From an uncultured Alphaproteobacteria bacterium (GTDB lineage: Bacteria > Pseudomonadota > Alphaproteobacteria > HIMB59 > GCA-002718135): a stretch of 64,000 bases of DNA. Position numbers and translations under genes: made by a program. The DNA lies in the NCBI GenBank assembly GCA_902615745.1, contig CACMQB010000007.1:1-64000 (forward strand), in the 5' to 3' direction. Shown piece by piece: positions 8,965-17,750 of the stretch. Position 1 is the first letter of the stretch; each line of letters opens with the position of its first letter. The notes beneath the pieces are model-generated. The model ran no database searches. It was not told the origin of the DNA and saw only the letters and a program-made list of their open reading frames with translations.

Positions 8965-11900
8965 TCCTTTTATTCATTTACGATCTTTATCTTCATATTC
9001 TCTCTCTGAAAGTACTCTAAAAATTACTGATTTAGTCGATCTTGCAAAAAAAAATAACATGCCTGCAATTGCCATTACAGATAATAACAATATGTTTGGA
9101 GTATTTGAATTTTCTAAAGAATGTGTAAAAAATAATATTCAACCTATAATTGGAACTTCAATAAATTTATTAGATATTATTGTAAATAATCAAATTTCCC
9201 AAATTACATTTTTAGTCAAAAATGAAATTGGGTATAGAAATCTATTAGAATTAAGCTCACTTTCTCATCTTAATGAAGGAAATAATATTGGTATATACTT
9301 TTCACAATTAGAGAAATTTTCTGAAGGTTTATTCTGTTATATAGGTGGTGAATTTAATCCTTTACTTTTATTAAATAAAGAAAACAGAAAAAAAGATATA
9401 ATTCAATTAATAACCAATTTTAAAGAAGTATTTAAAAAAAATTTCCTTTTTGAAATTCAGAGGATCAATGATCAAAATATAGATTTTTTTGAAAAAGAAT
9501 TCATCAATTTATCAAAAGAATTTGACATACCCCTTATTGGTTCAAATAATATTAAGTACGCTAATCAAGATGATTATTCAGCTCACGATGCATTGTTATG
9601 TATTGCACAAAAATCTACTATAAATAATTCTCAAAGAAATACTTCTAATGAAAATATTTATTTTAAGTCAAGTGAAGAAATGTATTCAAATTTTGAAGAT
9701 ATTCCGGAGATAATAAAAAATAATTTAAATATTTCTCTATCTTGTAATTATTTTCCTGAATCTACAAAACCACAATTACCTGAATTTAATAATGATCAAA
9801 ATTTATCAGCAGAAGATTTTTTATTACAATCATCAAATCTAGGCCTTGATAAAAAAATAAAAGAAAAGAATATTAAAAATGTAGAAATTTATACTGATAG
9901 ATTGAAATATGAAAATGAAATAATAATTAGAATGGGATTTGCAGGATACTTTTTAATAGTAGCAGATTTTGTTAATTGGGCTAAAGATCAGCAAATACCT
10001 GTAGGTCCAGGTAGAGGATCGGGTGCAGGGAGTTTGGTAGCTTGGTGTTTAGGAATAACCGATTTAGATCCATTAGAATACGATCTGTTATTTGAACGAT
10101 TTCTAAATCCAGAAAGAGTATCAATGCCAGATTTTGATATAGATTTTTGTCAAACTAGAAGAGATGAGGTTATTGAATATGTTAATAAAAAATATGGTAG
10201 TGAATGTGTTGCTCATATAATTACATTTGGTACACTAGCTTCAAGAGCAGCAGTAAGGGATATTGGTAGGGTATTAGAAGTTCCATATGGAGAGGTAGAT
10301 TCTTTTGCTAAACTGATACCTTTTAACCCATCAAATCCTCTAACTTTAAGTGAGTCAATTAAATCCGAAAAAAGCTTGCAAGAAAGGATCAGAGTTGATG
10401 AAAGAATTTCTAATATTATCGATGTAAGTCTTAAAATTGAAGGAACGCATAGACATGCTTCTACTCATGCTGCTGGAGTTGTTATTGGCCATGAAAGACT
10501 ATCTAAAGTAGTTCCTTTATACAAAGATCAAAATACTAATACAAATGCAACACAATTTTCTATGAAATACGTTGAAGAGGCTGGTTTAATAAAATTTGAT
10601 TTTCTTGGTTTAACAACTTTATCTATTATTGATGATTGTGTAAAATTAATAATAAGAGAAAATAAGAATTTTTTAATTGAGAATATACCTTTGAATGATA
10701 CAAAAACATACGATCAGTTAAGTAAGGGTGACACAGTTGGAATATTTCAATTGGAAAGCAATGGTATGGGTAGTGTTCTTCGTCAATTACAACCAGATAG
10801 ATTTGAAGAAATAATTGCAGTTGTTGCTTTATTTAGACCTGGTCCAATGGACAATATTCCCTCTTTTTGTAATAGAAAACATGGGCGTGAAGAAATCAAA
10901 TATCTTCATTCTATGTTGGAGGATGTTTTAAAAGAAACGTATGGAATTATTGTATATCAAGAGCAAGTAATGCAAATTGCACAGGTTTTATCAAACTATT
11001 CTTTAGGTGAAGCAGACTTATTAAGAAGAGCAATGGGAAAAAAAATTCAAAAAGAGATGGATATGCAAAAATCAAGATTTATTGAAGGCGCAATTCAAAA
11101 TAAAATTGAAAAAAAAGAAGCTTCAAAAATTTTTGATCTAGTTGATAAATTTGCAGGATATGGTTTTAACAAAAGTCATGCTGCTGCATATGCTTTAATT
11201 TCCTACCAAACAGCATATCTTAAAGCTAATTTTCCTCACGAATTCCTAACAGCAACATTAAACTATTCCATTGATAGGACAGAAAAAATCATTTTACTTA
11301 AACAAGAAATAGAAAGGCTAAATATAAATTTTCTAAAACCAGATATTAATTATTCAAATCCATTATTTTCAATTGAAACACATGAAAATTCAAAATCTAT
11401 TAGATTTGGCCTTGGCGCAATTAAAGGAGTTGGAATTAAATCTATCTCTAGTATGGTAGATGAAAGAAATAAAAATGGTAAATTTAAAAATATTATTGAT
11501 TTTATGAATAGAGTTTCAAAAGAAGTAATAAATAAAAGGCAGCTTGAAAAACTTATACAAGCTGGAGCGTTCGATAGTATAGAATCAAATAGGTCAAAAT
11601 TATTTACTAATGTTCCAAAATTTGTTGATTTATATGGCGCAGAAAAAGATCTAAATCAAGATATGCTTTTCGAAGATAACGAGATTTCTTTTAATGATAA
11701 AAATCTTTTTAATCAAAATTATAAAAACTGGAAGAACTCAGAAATTTTATCTAATGAGCTTGAAGTTATAGGATTTTATTTTTCTGATCATCCACTTAAT
11801 CATTATCCAAGAAAATTTTTTGAATTAGAAAACATAAACTCATTTAAGGATTATTCTGAAAATAATAACAATGGTTCGATTAAGGTTTGCGGTGCAATTT

Positions 11901-12361
11901 TGGATATTAAAGAGAGATCAAATAAAGATGGTAAAAAATATGCATTTATCACAGTTTCCGAAACTGGTTATCAGTTCGAGTTAACAATATTTAGTGAAAA
12001 TTTATATAAATTTCGCCCTATCTTAAAAGAGGGTAATTTATTAGTATTTACAATAGACATTATAAAAAATAATGCAGATATTCGTTTTATTATTAGAGAT
12101 ATTTTATCTCTTGACTCAATTTTTGCAAAAAATAGATATAAGTTTAATATTTATTCAAATATGAGTGACATAATCGAATTAAAGAATAATATTTTTGAAA
12201 AAAAACAAAATAGCAATACAAATAATTTTATTGAATTATTCATAACAGTTGATCAAAAACTAATTCACTTTGATTTTAATAAATATTCAATTAAATCATT
12301 CAAAAAACTTGATGAACTAAATAAATCCAAAATCTTAGATTATTCTTTAGAAATCTCTTGA
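8957..12361 (+). CDS. dnaE: DNA polymerase III alpha subunit
   Basis: This is the 1134-residue replicative polymerase catalytic subunit. It begins with a PHP domain (FIHLRSLSSYSLSEST, AIAITDNNNMFG). The polymerase core follows with GPGRGSGAGSLVAW and the catalytic aspartates in PDFDIDFC near residues 391-398, then FRPGPMDNIP, the YQEQVM and AGYGFNKSHAAAYALISYQTA segments, and an OB domain near residue 980. Length is typical of DnaE1. It is the last gene of this operon: about 98 bp separate it from rpsB and contain promoter and leader signals. Confidence 0.97.
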   Translation: MNNPFIHLRSLSSYSLSESTLKITDLVDLAKKNNMPAIAITDNNNMFGVFEFSKECVKNNIQPIIGTSINLLDIIVNNQISQITFLVKNEIGYRNLLELSSLSHLNEGNNIGIYFSQLEKFSEGLFCYIGGEFNPLLLLNKENRKKDIIQLITNFKEVFKKNFLFEIQRINDQNIDFFEKEFINLSKEFDIPLIGSNNIKYANQDDYSAHDALLCIAQKSTINNSQRNTSNENIYFKSSEEMYSNFEDIPEIIKNNLNISLSCNYFPESTKPQLPEFNNDQNLSAEDFLLQSSNLGLDKKIKEKNIKNVEIYTDRLKYENEIIIRMGFAGYFLIVADFVNWAKDQQIPVGPGRGSGAGSLVAWCLGITDLDPLEYDLLFERFLNPERVSMPDFDIDFCQTRRDEVIEYVNKKYGSECVAHIITFGTLASRAAVRDIGRVLEVPYGEVDSFAKLIPFNPSNPLTLSESIKSEKSLQERIRVDERISNIIDVSLKIEGTHRHASTHAAGVVIGHERLSKVVPLYKDQNTNTNATQFSMKYVEEAGLIKFDFLGLTTLSIIDDCVKLIIRENKNFLIENIPLNDTKTYDQLSKGDTVGIFQLESNGMGSVLRQLQPDRFEEIIAVVALFRPGPMDNIPSFCNRKHGREEIKYLHSMLEDVLKETYGIIVYQEQVMQIAQVLSNYSLGEADLLRRAMGKKIQKEMDMQKSRFIEGAIQNKIEKKEASKIFDLVDKFAGYGFNKSHAAAYALISYQTAYLKANFPHEFLTATLNYSIDRTEKIILLKQEIERLNINFLKPDINYSNPLFSIETHENSKSIRFGLGAIKGVGIKSISSMVDERNKNGKFKNIIDFMNRVSKEVINKRQLEKLIQAGAFDSIESNRSKLFTNVPKFVDLYGAEKDLNQDMLFEDNEISFNDKNLFNQNYKNWKNSEILSNELEVIGFYFSDHPLNHYPRKFFELENINSFKDYSENNNNGSIKVCGAILDIKERSNKDGKKYAFITVSETGYQFELTIFSENLYKFRPILKEGNLLVFTIDIIKNNADIRFIIRDILSLDSIFAKNRYKFNIYSNMSDIIELKNNIFEKKQNSNTNNFIELFITVDQKLIHFDFNKYSIKSFKKLDELNKSKILDYSLEIS

Positions 12362-12374
12362 ATAAATTACATAT

Positions 12375-12380
12375 TATAAT
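12375..12380 (+). promoter_or_regulatory. Candidate -10 element for the rpsB operon
   Basis: A perfect TATAAT hexamer lies in the dnaE-rpsB gap, 85 bp upstream of the rpsB ATG and directly before the hairpin leader. No convincing -35 hexamer is seen at the expected 16-18 bp spacing, so the call rests on the -10 match and position only. Transcription from here would include the whole structured leader. Confidence 0.45.
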
Positions 12381-12405
12381 ATTAGATCAAACCAATTAAA
12401 TCTAG

Positions 12406-12459
12406 CACACAGAAAAAACCGGTGTTTTTGTTTCTGTGGAGGTTAAACCGGGAGTTATT
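12406..12459 (+). promoter_or_regulatory. Structured 5' leader of rpsB (candidate ribosomal protein S2 autoregulatory element)
   Basis: A perfect 8-bp stem pairs CACAGAAA (12408-12415) with TTTCTGTG (12431-12438) around a 15-nt loop. The loop carries CCGG at 12419-12422, and a second self-complementary CCGG lies at 12448-12451, immediately beside the ribosome-binding GGAG at 12451-12454. A loop-to-downstream pseudoknot could therefore hide or expose the ribosome binding site. Leader RNAs upstream of rpsB that let S2 repress its own operon are known in Proteobacteria, and an rpsB motif has been described from SAR11-type genomes. Membership here is inference. Confidence 0.6.
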
Positions 12460-13215
12460 ATGAATTTACCAGAAGTTAAAATTGAAGATCTTCTTGAATC
12501 TGGTGTACACTTTGGTCACAATGTAAGAAGATGGAATCCAAAAATGAAAGAATACATATATGGTGTAAGAAATAACATTCATATTTTTGACTTAAGAATT
12601 ACAGTAGAGTTATTAAATACTGCTCTTACTAAAATTCATGAAACTGTTTCAAAATCTGGAAAGATACTTTTTGTTGGAACAAAAAAACAGTGTAGCGAAG
12701 TTGTAAAAGAATTAGCAATGTTGAATAATAATTTTTATGTAAATAAAAGATGGTTGGGTGGAACTCTAACAAATTGGAAAACAATCTCAAATTCAATTAA
12801 GAGATTAGAAGAAGTAGAATTATTTTTAAAAGATAACGATTTGTCAAAAAGTTTATCTAAAAAAGAATTACTGGACATTTCAAGAGAAAAGCAAAAACTT
12901 GAATTGAATATTGGTGGAGTCAGAAATCTAAATGGTAAACCAGATTTATTAGTAGTTTTTGACGTTATTAAAGACAAGATAGCAGTAAAGGAAGCTGCAA
13001 AACTTAACATACCAGTTGTTGCTATAGTTGACTCTAATGCTGATCCAGAAAATATTGATTATATTATCCCTGGAAACGATGATGCACTTCGATCAATAAA
13101 TTTATATAAAAATTATTTTTTTGAAACCATTAAAGATGCAACTAACTTTCAAGATAAAACTATTAATAAAGAGAGTGAAATTATTGAAGATGTAAAAATA
13201 AAGGAAGAAAAATAA
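12460..13215 (+). CDS. rpsB: 30S ribosomal protein S2
   Basis: This 251-residue small-subunit ribosomal protein has the S2 signatures LLESGVHFGHNVRRWNPKM near the N-terminus, VGTKKQC, NKRWLGGTLTNWKTI and NIPVVAIVDSNADPENIDY. I take the ATG at 12460 as the start because GGAG lies 6 bp upstream and the protein then begins MNLPEVKIEDLLE as in homologues; an in-frame GTG at 12436 lies inside the leader hairpin and is rejected. The stop shares one base with the tsf ATG. The C-terminus ends in an acidic/basic tail rich in Glu and Lys. Confidence 0.96.
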   Translation: MNLPEVKIEDLLESGVHFGHNVRRWNPKMKEYIYGVRNNIHIFDLRITVELLNTALTKIHETVSKSGKILFVGTKKQCSEVVKELAMLNNNFYVNKRWLGGTLTNWKTISNSIKRLEEVELFLKDNDLSKSLSKKELLDISREKQKLELNIGGVRNLNGKPDLLVVFDVIKDKIAVKEAAKLNIPVVAIVDSNADPENIDYIIPGNDDALRSINLYKNYFFETIKDATNFQDKTINKESEIIEDVKIKEEK

Positions 13216-14063
13216 TGAGCATAACAGATCTTATTAAGGAATTAAGAGAAAAAACTGGTGCTGGTTTCTTAGATTGTAAAAAATCACTAGAAGAAAACAA
13301 TAATGATATCGAAAAATCAATTGAATCTCTTAGAAAAAAAGGATTAGCTAAAGCATCTAAAAAAAGTGAACGTGCTGCCATTGAAGGAGCTGTCGGCTTT
13401 TACTCAAATCAAGATATTACTGTATTAATTAAAGTTAATAGTGAAACTGATTTTGCAGCTAAAAGTGATACTTTCTTAGATTTTCTAGATAGTTTAGGTA
13501 AATTAGTTTTAGATAATAATAAAACTTTAGACAAGGCTCAATTTCTTAACATTAAGTATGAAAATGGTACTGTTTTGGATTATTTTAATTCAATGATAGC
13601 AAAAGTAGGTGAGAATTTAATTCTAAATGAATTAATTATTAAAGAAAATAAAAATTCTCATTATTCATTTTATATACATAATAGTTATAGAAAAAATATA
13701 GGTAAAATTATTTCTCTCTTAGAGTATTCAACTATTGAAAAAAATACTGAAATTGAAAGTTTATCTAAGAATTTATGTATGCATATTGCTGCAATGAAAC
13801 CTGAGTCTGTTGATATTATTGATCTAGATAAAGAATTTATAAGTAAAGAAGAAAAAATTCAAAAAGATTTAATTCTCAATTCTGGAAAACCATCAAATAT
13901 AGCTGATAAAATATTAGAAGGTAAAATGAAAAAATTCTATAGTGAGATAACTTTATTAAATCAATCCTATATATTGGATCAAGATCAGACTGTAAGAAAA
14001 ATCATTGATCAATATTCAAAATTTGATTTTAAAATTATTTCTTTTGAATTAATTAGTTTATAA
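13215..14063 (+). CDS. tsf: Translation elongation factor Ts
   Basis: EF-Ts (282 residues) is the guanine-nucleotide exchange factor that recycles EF-Tu. The N-terminal UBA-like motif LREKTGAGFLDCKKSLEE and the core motif KVNSETDFAAKSDTF are both clear, as is the AAMKPESVD segment of the second core subdomain. Length is normal. The gene overlaps rpsB by one base and is followed after 1 bp by pyrH, giving the classical rpsB-tsf-pyrH-frr order. Confidence 0.96.
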   Translation: MSITDLIKELREKTGAGFLDCKKSLEENNNDIEKSIESLRKKGLAKASKKSERAAIEGAVGFYSNQDITVLIKVNSETDFAAKSDTFLDFLDSLGKLVLDNNKTLDKAQFLNIKYENGTVLDYFNSMIAKVGENLILNELIIKENKNSHYSFYIHNSYRKNIGKIISLLEYSTIEKNTEIESLSKNLCMHIAAMKPESVDIIDLDKEFISKEEKIQKDLILNSGKPSNIADKILEGKMKKFYSEITLLNQSYILDQDQTVRKIIDQYSKFDFKIISFELISL

Positions 14064-14064
14064 T

Positions 14065-14766
14065 ATGAATAAAAGAATCCTATTAAAGATTTCAGGTGAG
14101 TCATTAATGGGTTCCTCAAATTATGGTATTGATGTTTCTACCATTAATAAAATTTCAAATGAGATAAAAAATGTTTATAATAAGAAATATCAAATTTGCC
14201 TAATTATAGGTGGTGGTAATATCTTTAGAGGAATGAAAGGAGCTTCTGAAGGAATAGACAGATCTACTTCTGATTATATGGGAATGTTGGCTACTGTGAT
14301 GAATGCTTTATCCCTACAAAGTAGTTTAGAAAAAATTAATGTACCAACCAGAGTTCAATCAGCAATTACTATGTCGCAGATTGCAGAACCTTATATTCGT
14401 AGAAGGGCAATAAGACATTTGCAAAAAAATAGAATTGTAATTTTTGCTGCGGGAACAGGGAACCCTTTCTTTTCTACAGACACAGCAGCAACATTAAGAG
14501 CTTCTGAATTAGACTGTAAATTAATTATAAAAGCTACTAAGGTTGATGGTATTTATAACAAAGATCCATTTAAAAATAAAGAAGCTAAGCTAATCAAACA
14601 AATTTCATATAATGATGTCATTAAAAAAAATTTAAAAGTTATGGATTTAACAGCAATAAGTTTAGCTAAAGATACAAAAATACCAATTTTTATAACTAAC
14701 ATTTTTAAAAAAAACTCCCTAATTAATGTTTTGAATCGTAAAGGATCATATAGTAGGATAAGTTAA
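14065..14766 (+). CDS. pyrH: UMP kinase
   Basis: This 233-residue amino-acid-kinase-fold enzyme phosphorylates UMP to UDP. Motifs include LKISGESLMG at the N-terminus, the glycine-rich GGGNIFRG, TVMNALSLQ, and the nucleotide-binding GTGNPFFSTDTAATLRA and ATKVDGIYNKDP. Bacterial PyrH is normally a GTP-activated hexamer, which is family knowledge. It lies 1 bp after tsf and 3 bp before frr within one operon. Confidence 0.96.
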   Translation: MNKRILLKISGESLMGSSNYGIDVSTINKISNEIKNVYNKKYQICLIIGGGNIFRGMKGASEGIDRSTSDYMGMLATVMNALSLQSSLEKINVPTRVQSAITMSQIAEPYIRRRAIRHLQKNRIVIFAAGTGNPFFSTDTAATLRASELDCKLIIKATKVDGIYNKDPFKNKEAKLIKQISYNDVIKKNLKVMDLTAISLAKDTKIPIFITNIFKKNSLINVLNRKGSYSRIS

Positions 14767-14769
14767 ATT

Positions 14770-15312
14770 ATGAGTGATTTAGAGAATAAAATGAATTCTG
14801 CTGTATTACATTTTGAAAAAGAATTAAATTCTTTAAGAACTTCAAGAGCTAACCCATCAATGTTAGATAATATATTTGTTGATGCATATGGTTCTAAAAC
14901 ACCCTTAAATCAGTTAGGGAATATTTCAGTACAAGATGCAAGTACAATTACAATTCAGATTTGGGATTCATCTTTAATTAAACAAATTGAAAATGCTATA
15001 ACAGAATCAAATCTTGGAATTAATCCTCAAAGTGATGGTCAATTAATAAGGTTGCCAATTCCAAAATTAAGTGAGGAAAGAAGAATTGAAATTATTAAAA
15101 TTGCATCTGAATTTGCTGAAAACTCTAAAGTTACTATAAGGAATATTAGAAGAGATTTTATAGAAATATCAAAAAATGATAAGAAGGATTCAAATTTATC
15201 TGAAGATGAATTAAAAAGAAAATTGAACGAAATTCAAAAAATTACTGATGATAACATAGGTAAAATTGACAAAATATTAGAATTAAAAAAAAATGATATT
15301 TTGAAAGTATAA
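14770..15312 (+). CDS. frr: Ribosome recycling factor
   Basis: RRF (180 residues) acts with EF-G to split post-termination ribosomes. The conserved NSLRTSRANPSMLDNIFVDAYG segment (domain I helix into domain II) is plain, and RLPIPKLSEERR, IRNIRRD and the C-terminal helix DDNIGKIDKILELKK complete the signature. Length is close to the usual 185. It sits between pyrH and uppS, with the uppS TTG start 2 bp after the stop. Confidence 0.95.
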   Translation: MSDLENKMNSAVLHFEKELNSLRTSRANPSMLDNIFVDAYGSKTPLNQLGNISVQDASTITIQIWDSSLIKQIENAITESNLGINPQSDGQLIRLPIPKLSEERRIEIIKIASEFAENSKVTIRNIRRDFIEISKNDKKDSNLSEDELKRKLNEIQKITDDNIGKIDKILELKKNDILKV

Positions 15313-15314
15313 GT

Positions 15315-15998
15315 TTGTTAAATAACTTAAACCATATCGCACTAATTCTTGATGGAAATAAAAGATGGGCAAAAAAAAATAATTTTACCAATTTATATGG
15401 ATATACAAAAGGTTTTGAAAATATTAAAAATTTAGTAACTTATACTTTATCTAAAAAAATTCCCCATTTAACAATTTTTGCACTATCTTCTGAAAATTTC
15501 AATCGATCATCTATTAATATTATTTATGACATTATTTATGAAAATTTTTCAAATACCTTTAATGATTTAGTTAAAGAAAAAGATGTTAGAATAAAAATAT
15601 TTGGTTCAAGAAAAAATTTACCAAAAAAAATTTTAGAAATTTTTGAAAATATTGAATTATCTTCATCCAATAATAATCAACTACATTTAAATATTGCATT
15701 TAATTACGGTTTTAAAGATGAAATCAAAAATGTATTACAACTAATAATAAATAATCATAATAATATTAACTTTGATAATGATACAGATATTAAAAAACTA
15801 TTTTATTTAGGCTCATTTCCAGATCCCGATATATTAATAAGAACCGGGGGATATAATAGATTGAGTAATTTTATAATGTATAATTTGACATATACAGAAC
15901 TTTTTTTTACTCAAACTCTTTGGCCAGATTTTTCTGAAAAAGAATTTAACTCAATAATAAATCAATTTTTAAAAATTGATAGAAAATATGGTTTATAA
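15315..15998 (+). CDS. uppS: Undecaprenyl diphosphate synthase (di-trans,poly-cis)
   Basis: This cis-prenyltransferase makes the C55 lipid carrier for peptidoglycan and other envelope polymers. The catalytic DGNKRWAKKN lies near residue 13, followed by FALSSENF, NIAFNYGFKDEI and DILIRTGGYNRLSNF, and the C-terminal LFFTQTLWPDF. The start is TTG at 15315, 2 bp after the frr stop; no ATG is available before the DGN motif. At 227 residues it is slightly short. Its end overlaps cdsA by 11 bp. Confidence 0.93.
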   Translation: MLNNLNHIALILDGNKRWAKKNNFTNLYGYTKGFENIKNLVTYTLSKKIPHLTIFALSSENFNRSSINIIYDIIYENFSNTFNDLVKEKDVRIKIFGSRKNLPKKILEIFENIELSSSNNNQLHLNIAFNYGFKDEIKNVLQLIINNHNNINFDNDTDIKKLFYLGSFPDPDILIRTGGYNRLSNFIMYNLTYTELFFTQTLWPDFSEKEFNSIINQFLKIDRKYGL

Positions 15999-16605
15999 TA
16001 ATTTTATTTTAAGATTTCTATTTTCAATATTATTCATTTCTATTTACTTTATTTTTGTATTTTTTAACTTTAGTTATGTATTTTATTTAATTTTATTAAT
16101 ATATTTTTTTGTATTTTTTGAGATTTACGTTTATTTCAAATTATATAAATTATTACCCTTACTTTATCTCTTAATTTCATTTATTTTTTTTATGACAATT
16201 AATTTTAGTGAAGAATTTTTTTTAAATTTTAATTTATTTATTTTAATTGTTATAACCTTCGACATATTTTCTTATATTATAGGTAAATTTTTAGGTAAAA
16301 ATAAGTTAATTAAAATTAGCCCTAATAAAACTATTGAAGGTCTTATCGGGGGTTTTTTTGCATCTTTTTTTCTTAGTTTGTTATTTTCATTTATTTTTGA
16401 GATCAATATAAATATTGAACTAATAATTTTTATTTTTATAATAATAATAGGAGCTTTGATTGGAGATTTAATTGAATCTTACTTTAAAAGAAAAAATAAT
16501 CTAAAAAATTCAAGTGAATTTTTACCCGGCCATGGAGGTGTTTTTGATAGATTTGATAGTTTTTTATTTTCAATTATTTTTTATTCCTTATCAATTATTA
16601 TTTAA
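15988..16605 (+). CDS. cdsA: Phosphatidate cytidylyltransferase
   Basis: This integral membrane enzyme makes CDP-diacylglycerol for phospholipid synthesis. Several phenylalanine-rich helices fill the first 100 residues. The CDP-alcohol signature follows: ISPNKTIEGLIGGF, then GDLIESYFKRKNNLKNSSEFLPGHGGVFDRFDS (split here as GDLIESYFKR and PGHGGVFDRFDS). From the ATG at 15988 the protein has 205 residues, short for CdsA (often 260-280), so the N-terminal helices are reduced. An in-frame TTG at 15976 would add four residues. It overlaps uppS by 11 bp. Confidence 0.9.
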   Translation: MVYNNFILRFLFSILFISIYFIFVFFNFSYVFYLILLIYFFVFFEIYVYFKLYKLLPLLYLLISFIFFMTINFSEEFFLNFNLFILIVITFDIFSYIIGKFLGKNKLIKISPNKTIEGLIGGFFASFFLSLLFSFIFEININIELIIFIFIIIIGALIGDLIESYFKRKNNLKNSSEFLPGHGGVFDRFDSFLFSIIFYSLSIII

Positions 16606-16607
16606 CT

Positions 16608-17750
16608 ATGAATATTAATATTTTTGGAAGTACGGGTGTTATAGGCAAAAAAACTTTATCTTTAATTGATAAAAATTTTTTAAAATTAAAAGTTAATTTA
16701 TTATGTGCTAAATCAAATTTAAAACTATTATCCAAACAAATAGTAAAATATCAACCAAAGTATGCTTTTCTCTATGATCACGAAAAATTAACTAATTTTG
16801 ATTATAAAATTGGAAAAACTAAATTTCTTAATTTAAATGAGTTACAAAGTTACTTATTATCGAGTAAATCTAATTTAAGTATATTAGCAATATCTGGTTA
16901 TAAATCTTTATACTTTTTAAATAATATAATTCATAATACCGAAAATCTTGGACTTGTATCAAAAGAAGCAATTGTATCTGCAGGACATATTTTTAAAAAA
17001 AATAATTATTTTAAAAAAACAAACATATTTCCCATAGACTCTGAACACTTTTCACTTTTTGAATTTTTTAAAAAAACTAATACAAATTCAACAATAAAAA
17101 AAATTATTATAACTGCATCTGGCGGACCATTTTACAAAAAAAAATTTACCTCATTAAAAAATGTTAAATTTGAACAAGCAATTAAACATCCTAAATGGAA
17201 AATGGGATATAAAAATAGTATTGACTCAGCTACTTTAGTTAATAAATGCTTAGAATTAATTGAAGCTCATTACTTGTTTGATATACCATTTAATAAAATG
17301 AAAATACTGATACATCCTGAAGCTTTAGTTCATTCAATTGTTGAGTTTAATAATTATGTATCACATTTAAATTTATTTAAAAATGATATGGGAATTCCTA
17401 TATTGAATTTTTTAAGTCAGCCAAAATTTAATTATTCAAAATATAAAAATAAGTTTTTTATTAATGAATATAGTGATTTACATTTTGAAAATGTTTCAAA
17501 TGATATATTCCCAATTTATAATTATTTTAATAAAATTAATAAAAAAAAACCACAAAATTTAATTAAATTTAATATAGGTAATGAGTTTGCCGTAAATTTA
17601 TATAAAAATGGTATGATTAATTATACAGATATTTACAAAATAATTAAAAAAGTAACATCTTTAAATTTGAATTCTTCATTAAACACTATTAAAGATATTA
17701 TTCAATATCATGATGAAGTTGAACTTAAATTACGAAATTTTAAAATTTAA
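16608..17750 (+). CDS. dxr: 1-deoxy-D-xylulose-5-phosphate reductoisomerase
   Basis: This 380-residue NADPH enzyme catalyses the first committed step of the MEP isoprenoid pathway. The Rossmann motif is NIFGSTGVIGKKTL at the N-terminus. SKEAIVSAG, PIDSEHFSLFE and ITASGGPFYKKK are followed by HPKWKMGYKNSIDSATLVNK, which contains the metal and substrate ligands. The C-terminal domain is present. The last 41 bp overlap the start of bamA directly; in most Alphaproteobacteria the site-2 protease gene rseP lies at this point, and here it does not. Confidence 0.95.
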   Translation: MNINIFGSTGVIGKKTLSLIDKNFLKLKVNLLCAKSNLKLLSKQIVKYQPKYAFLYDHEKLTNFDYKIGKTKFLNLNELQSYLLSSKSNLSILAISGYKSLYFLNNIIHNTENLGLVSKEAIVSAGHIFKKNNYFKKTNIFPIDSEHFSLFEFFKKTNTNSTIKKIIITASGGPFYKKKFTSLKNVKFEQAIKHPKWKMGYKNSIDSATLVNKCLELIEAHYLFDIPFNKMKILIHPEALVHSIVEFNNYVSHLNLFKNDMGIPILNFLSQPKFNYSKYKNKFFINEYSDLHFENVSNDIFPIYNYFNKINKKKPQNLIKFNIGNEFAVNLYKNGMINYTDIYKIIKKVTSLNLNSSLNTIKDIIQYHDEVELKLRNFKI

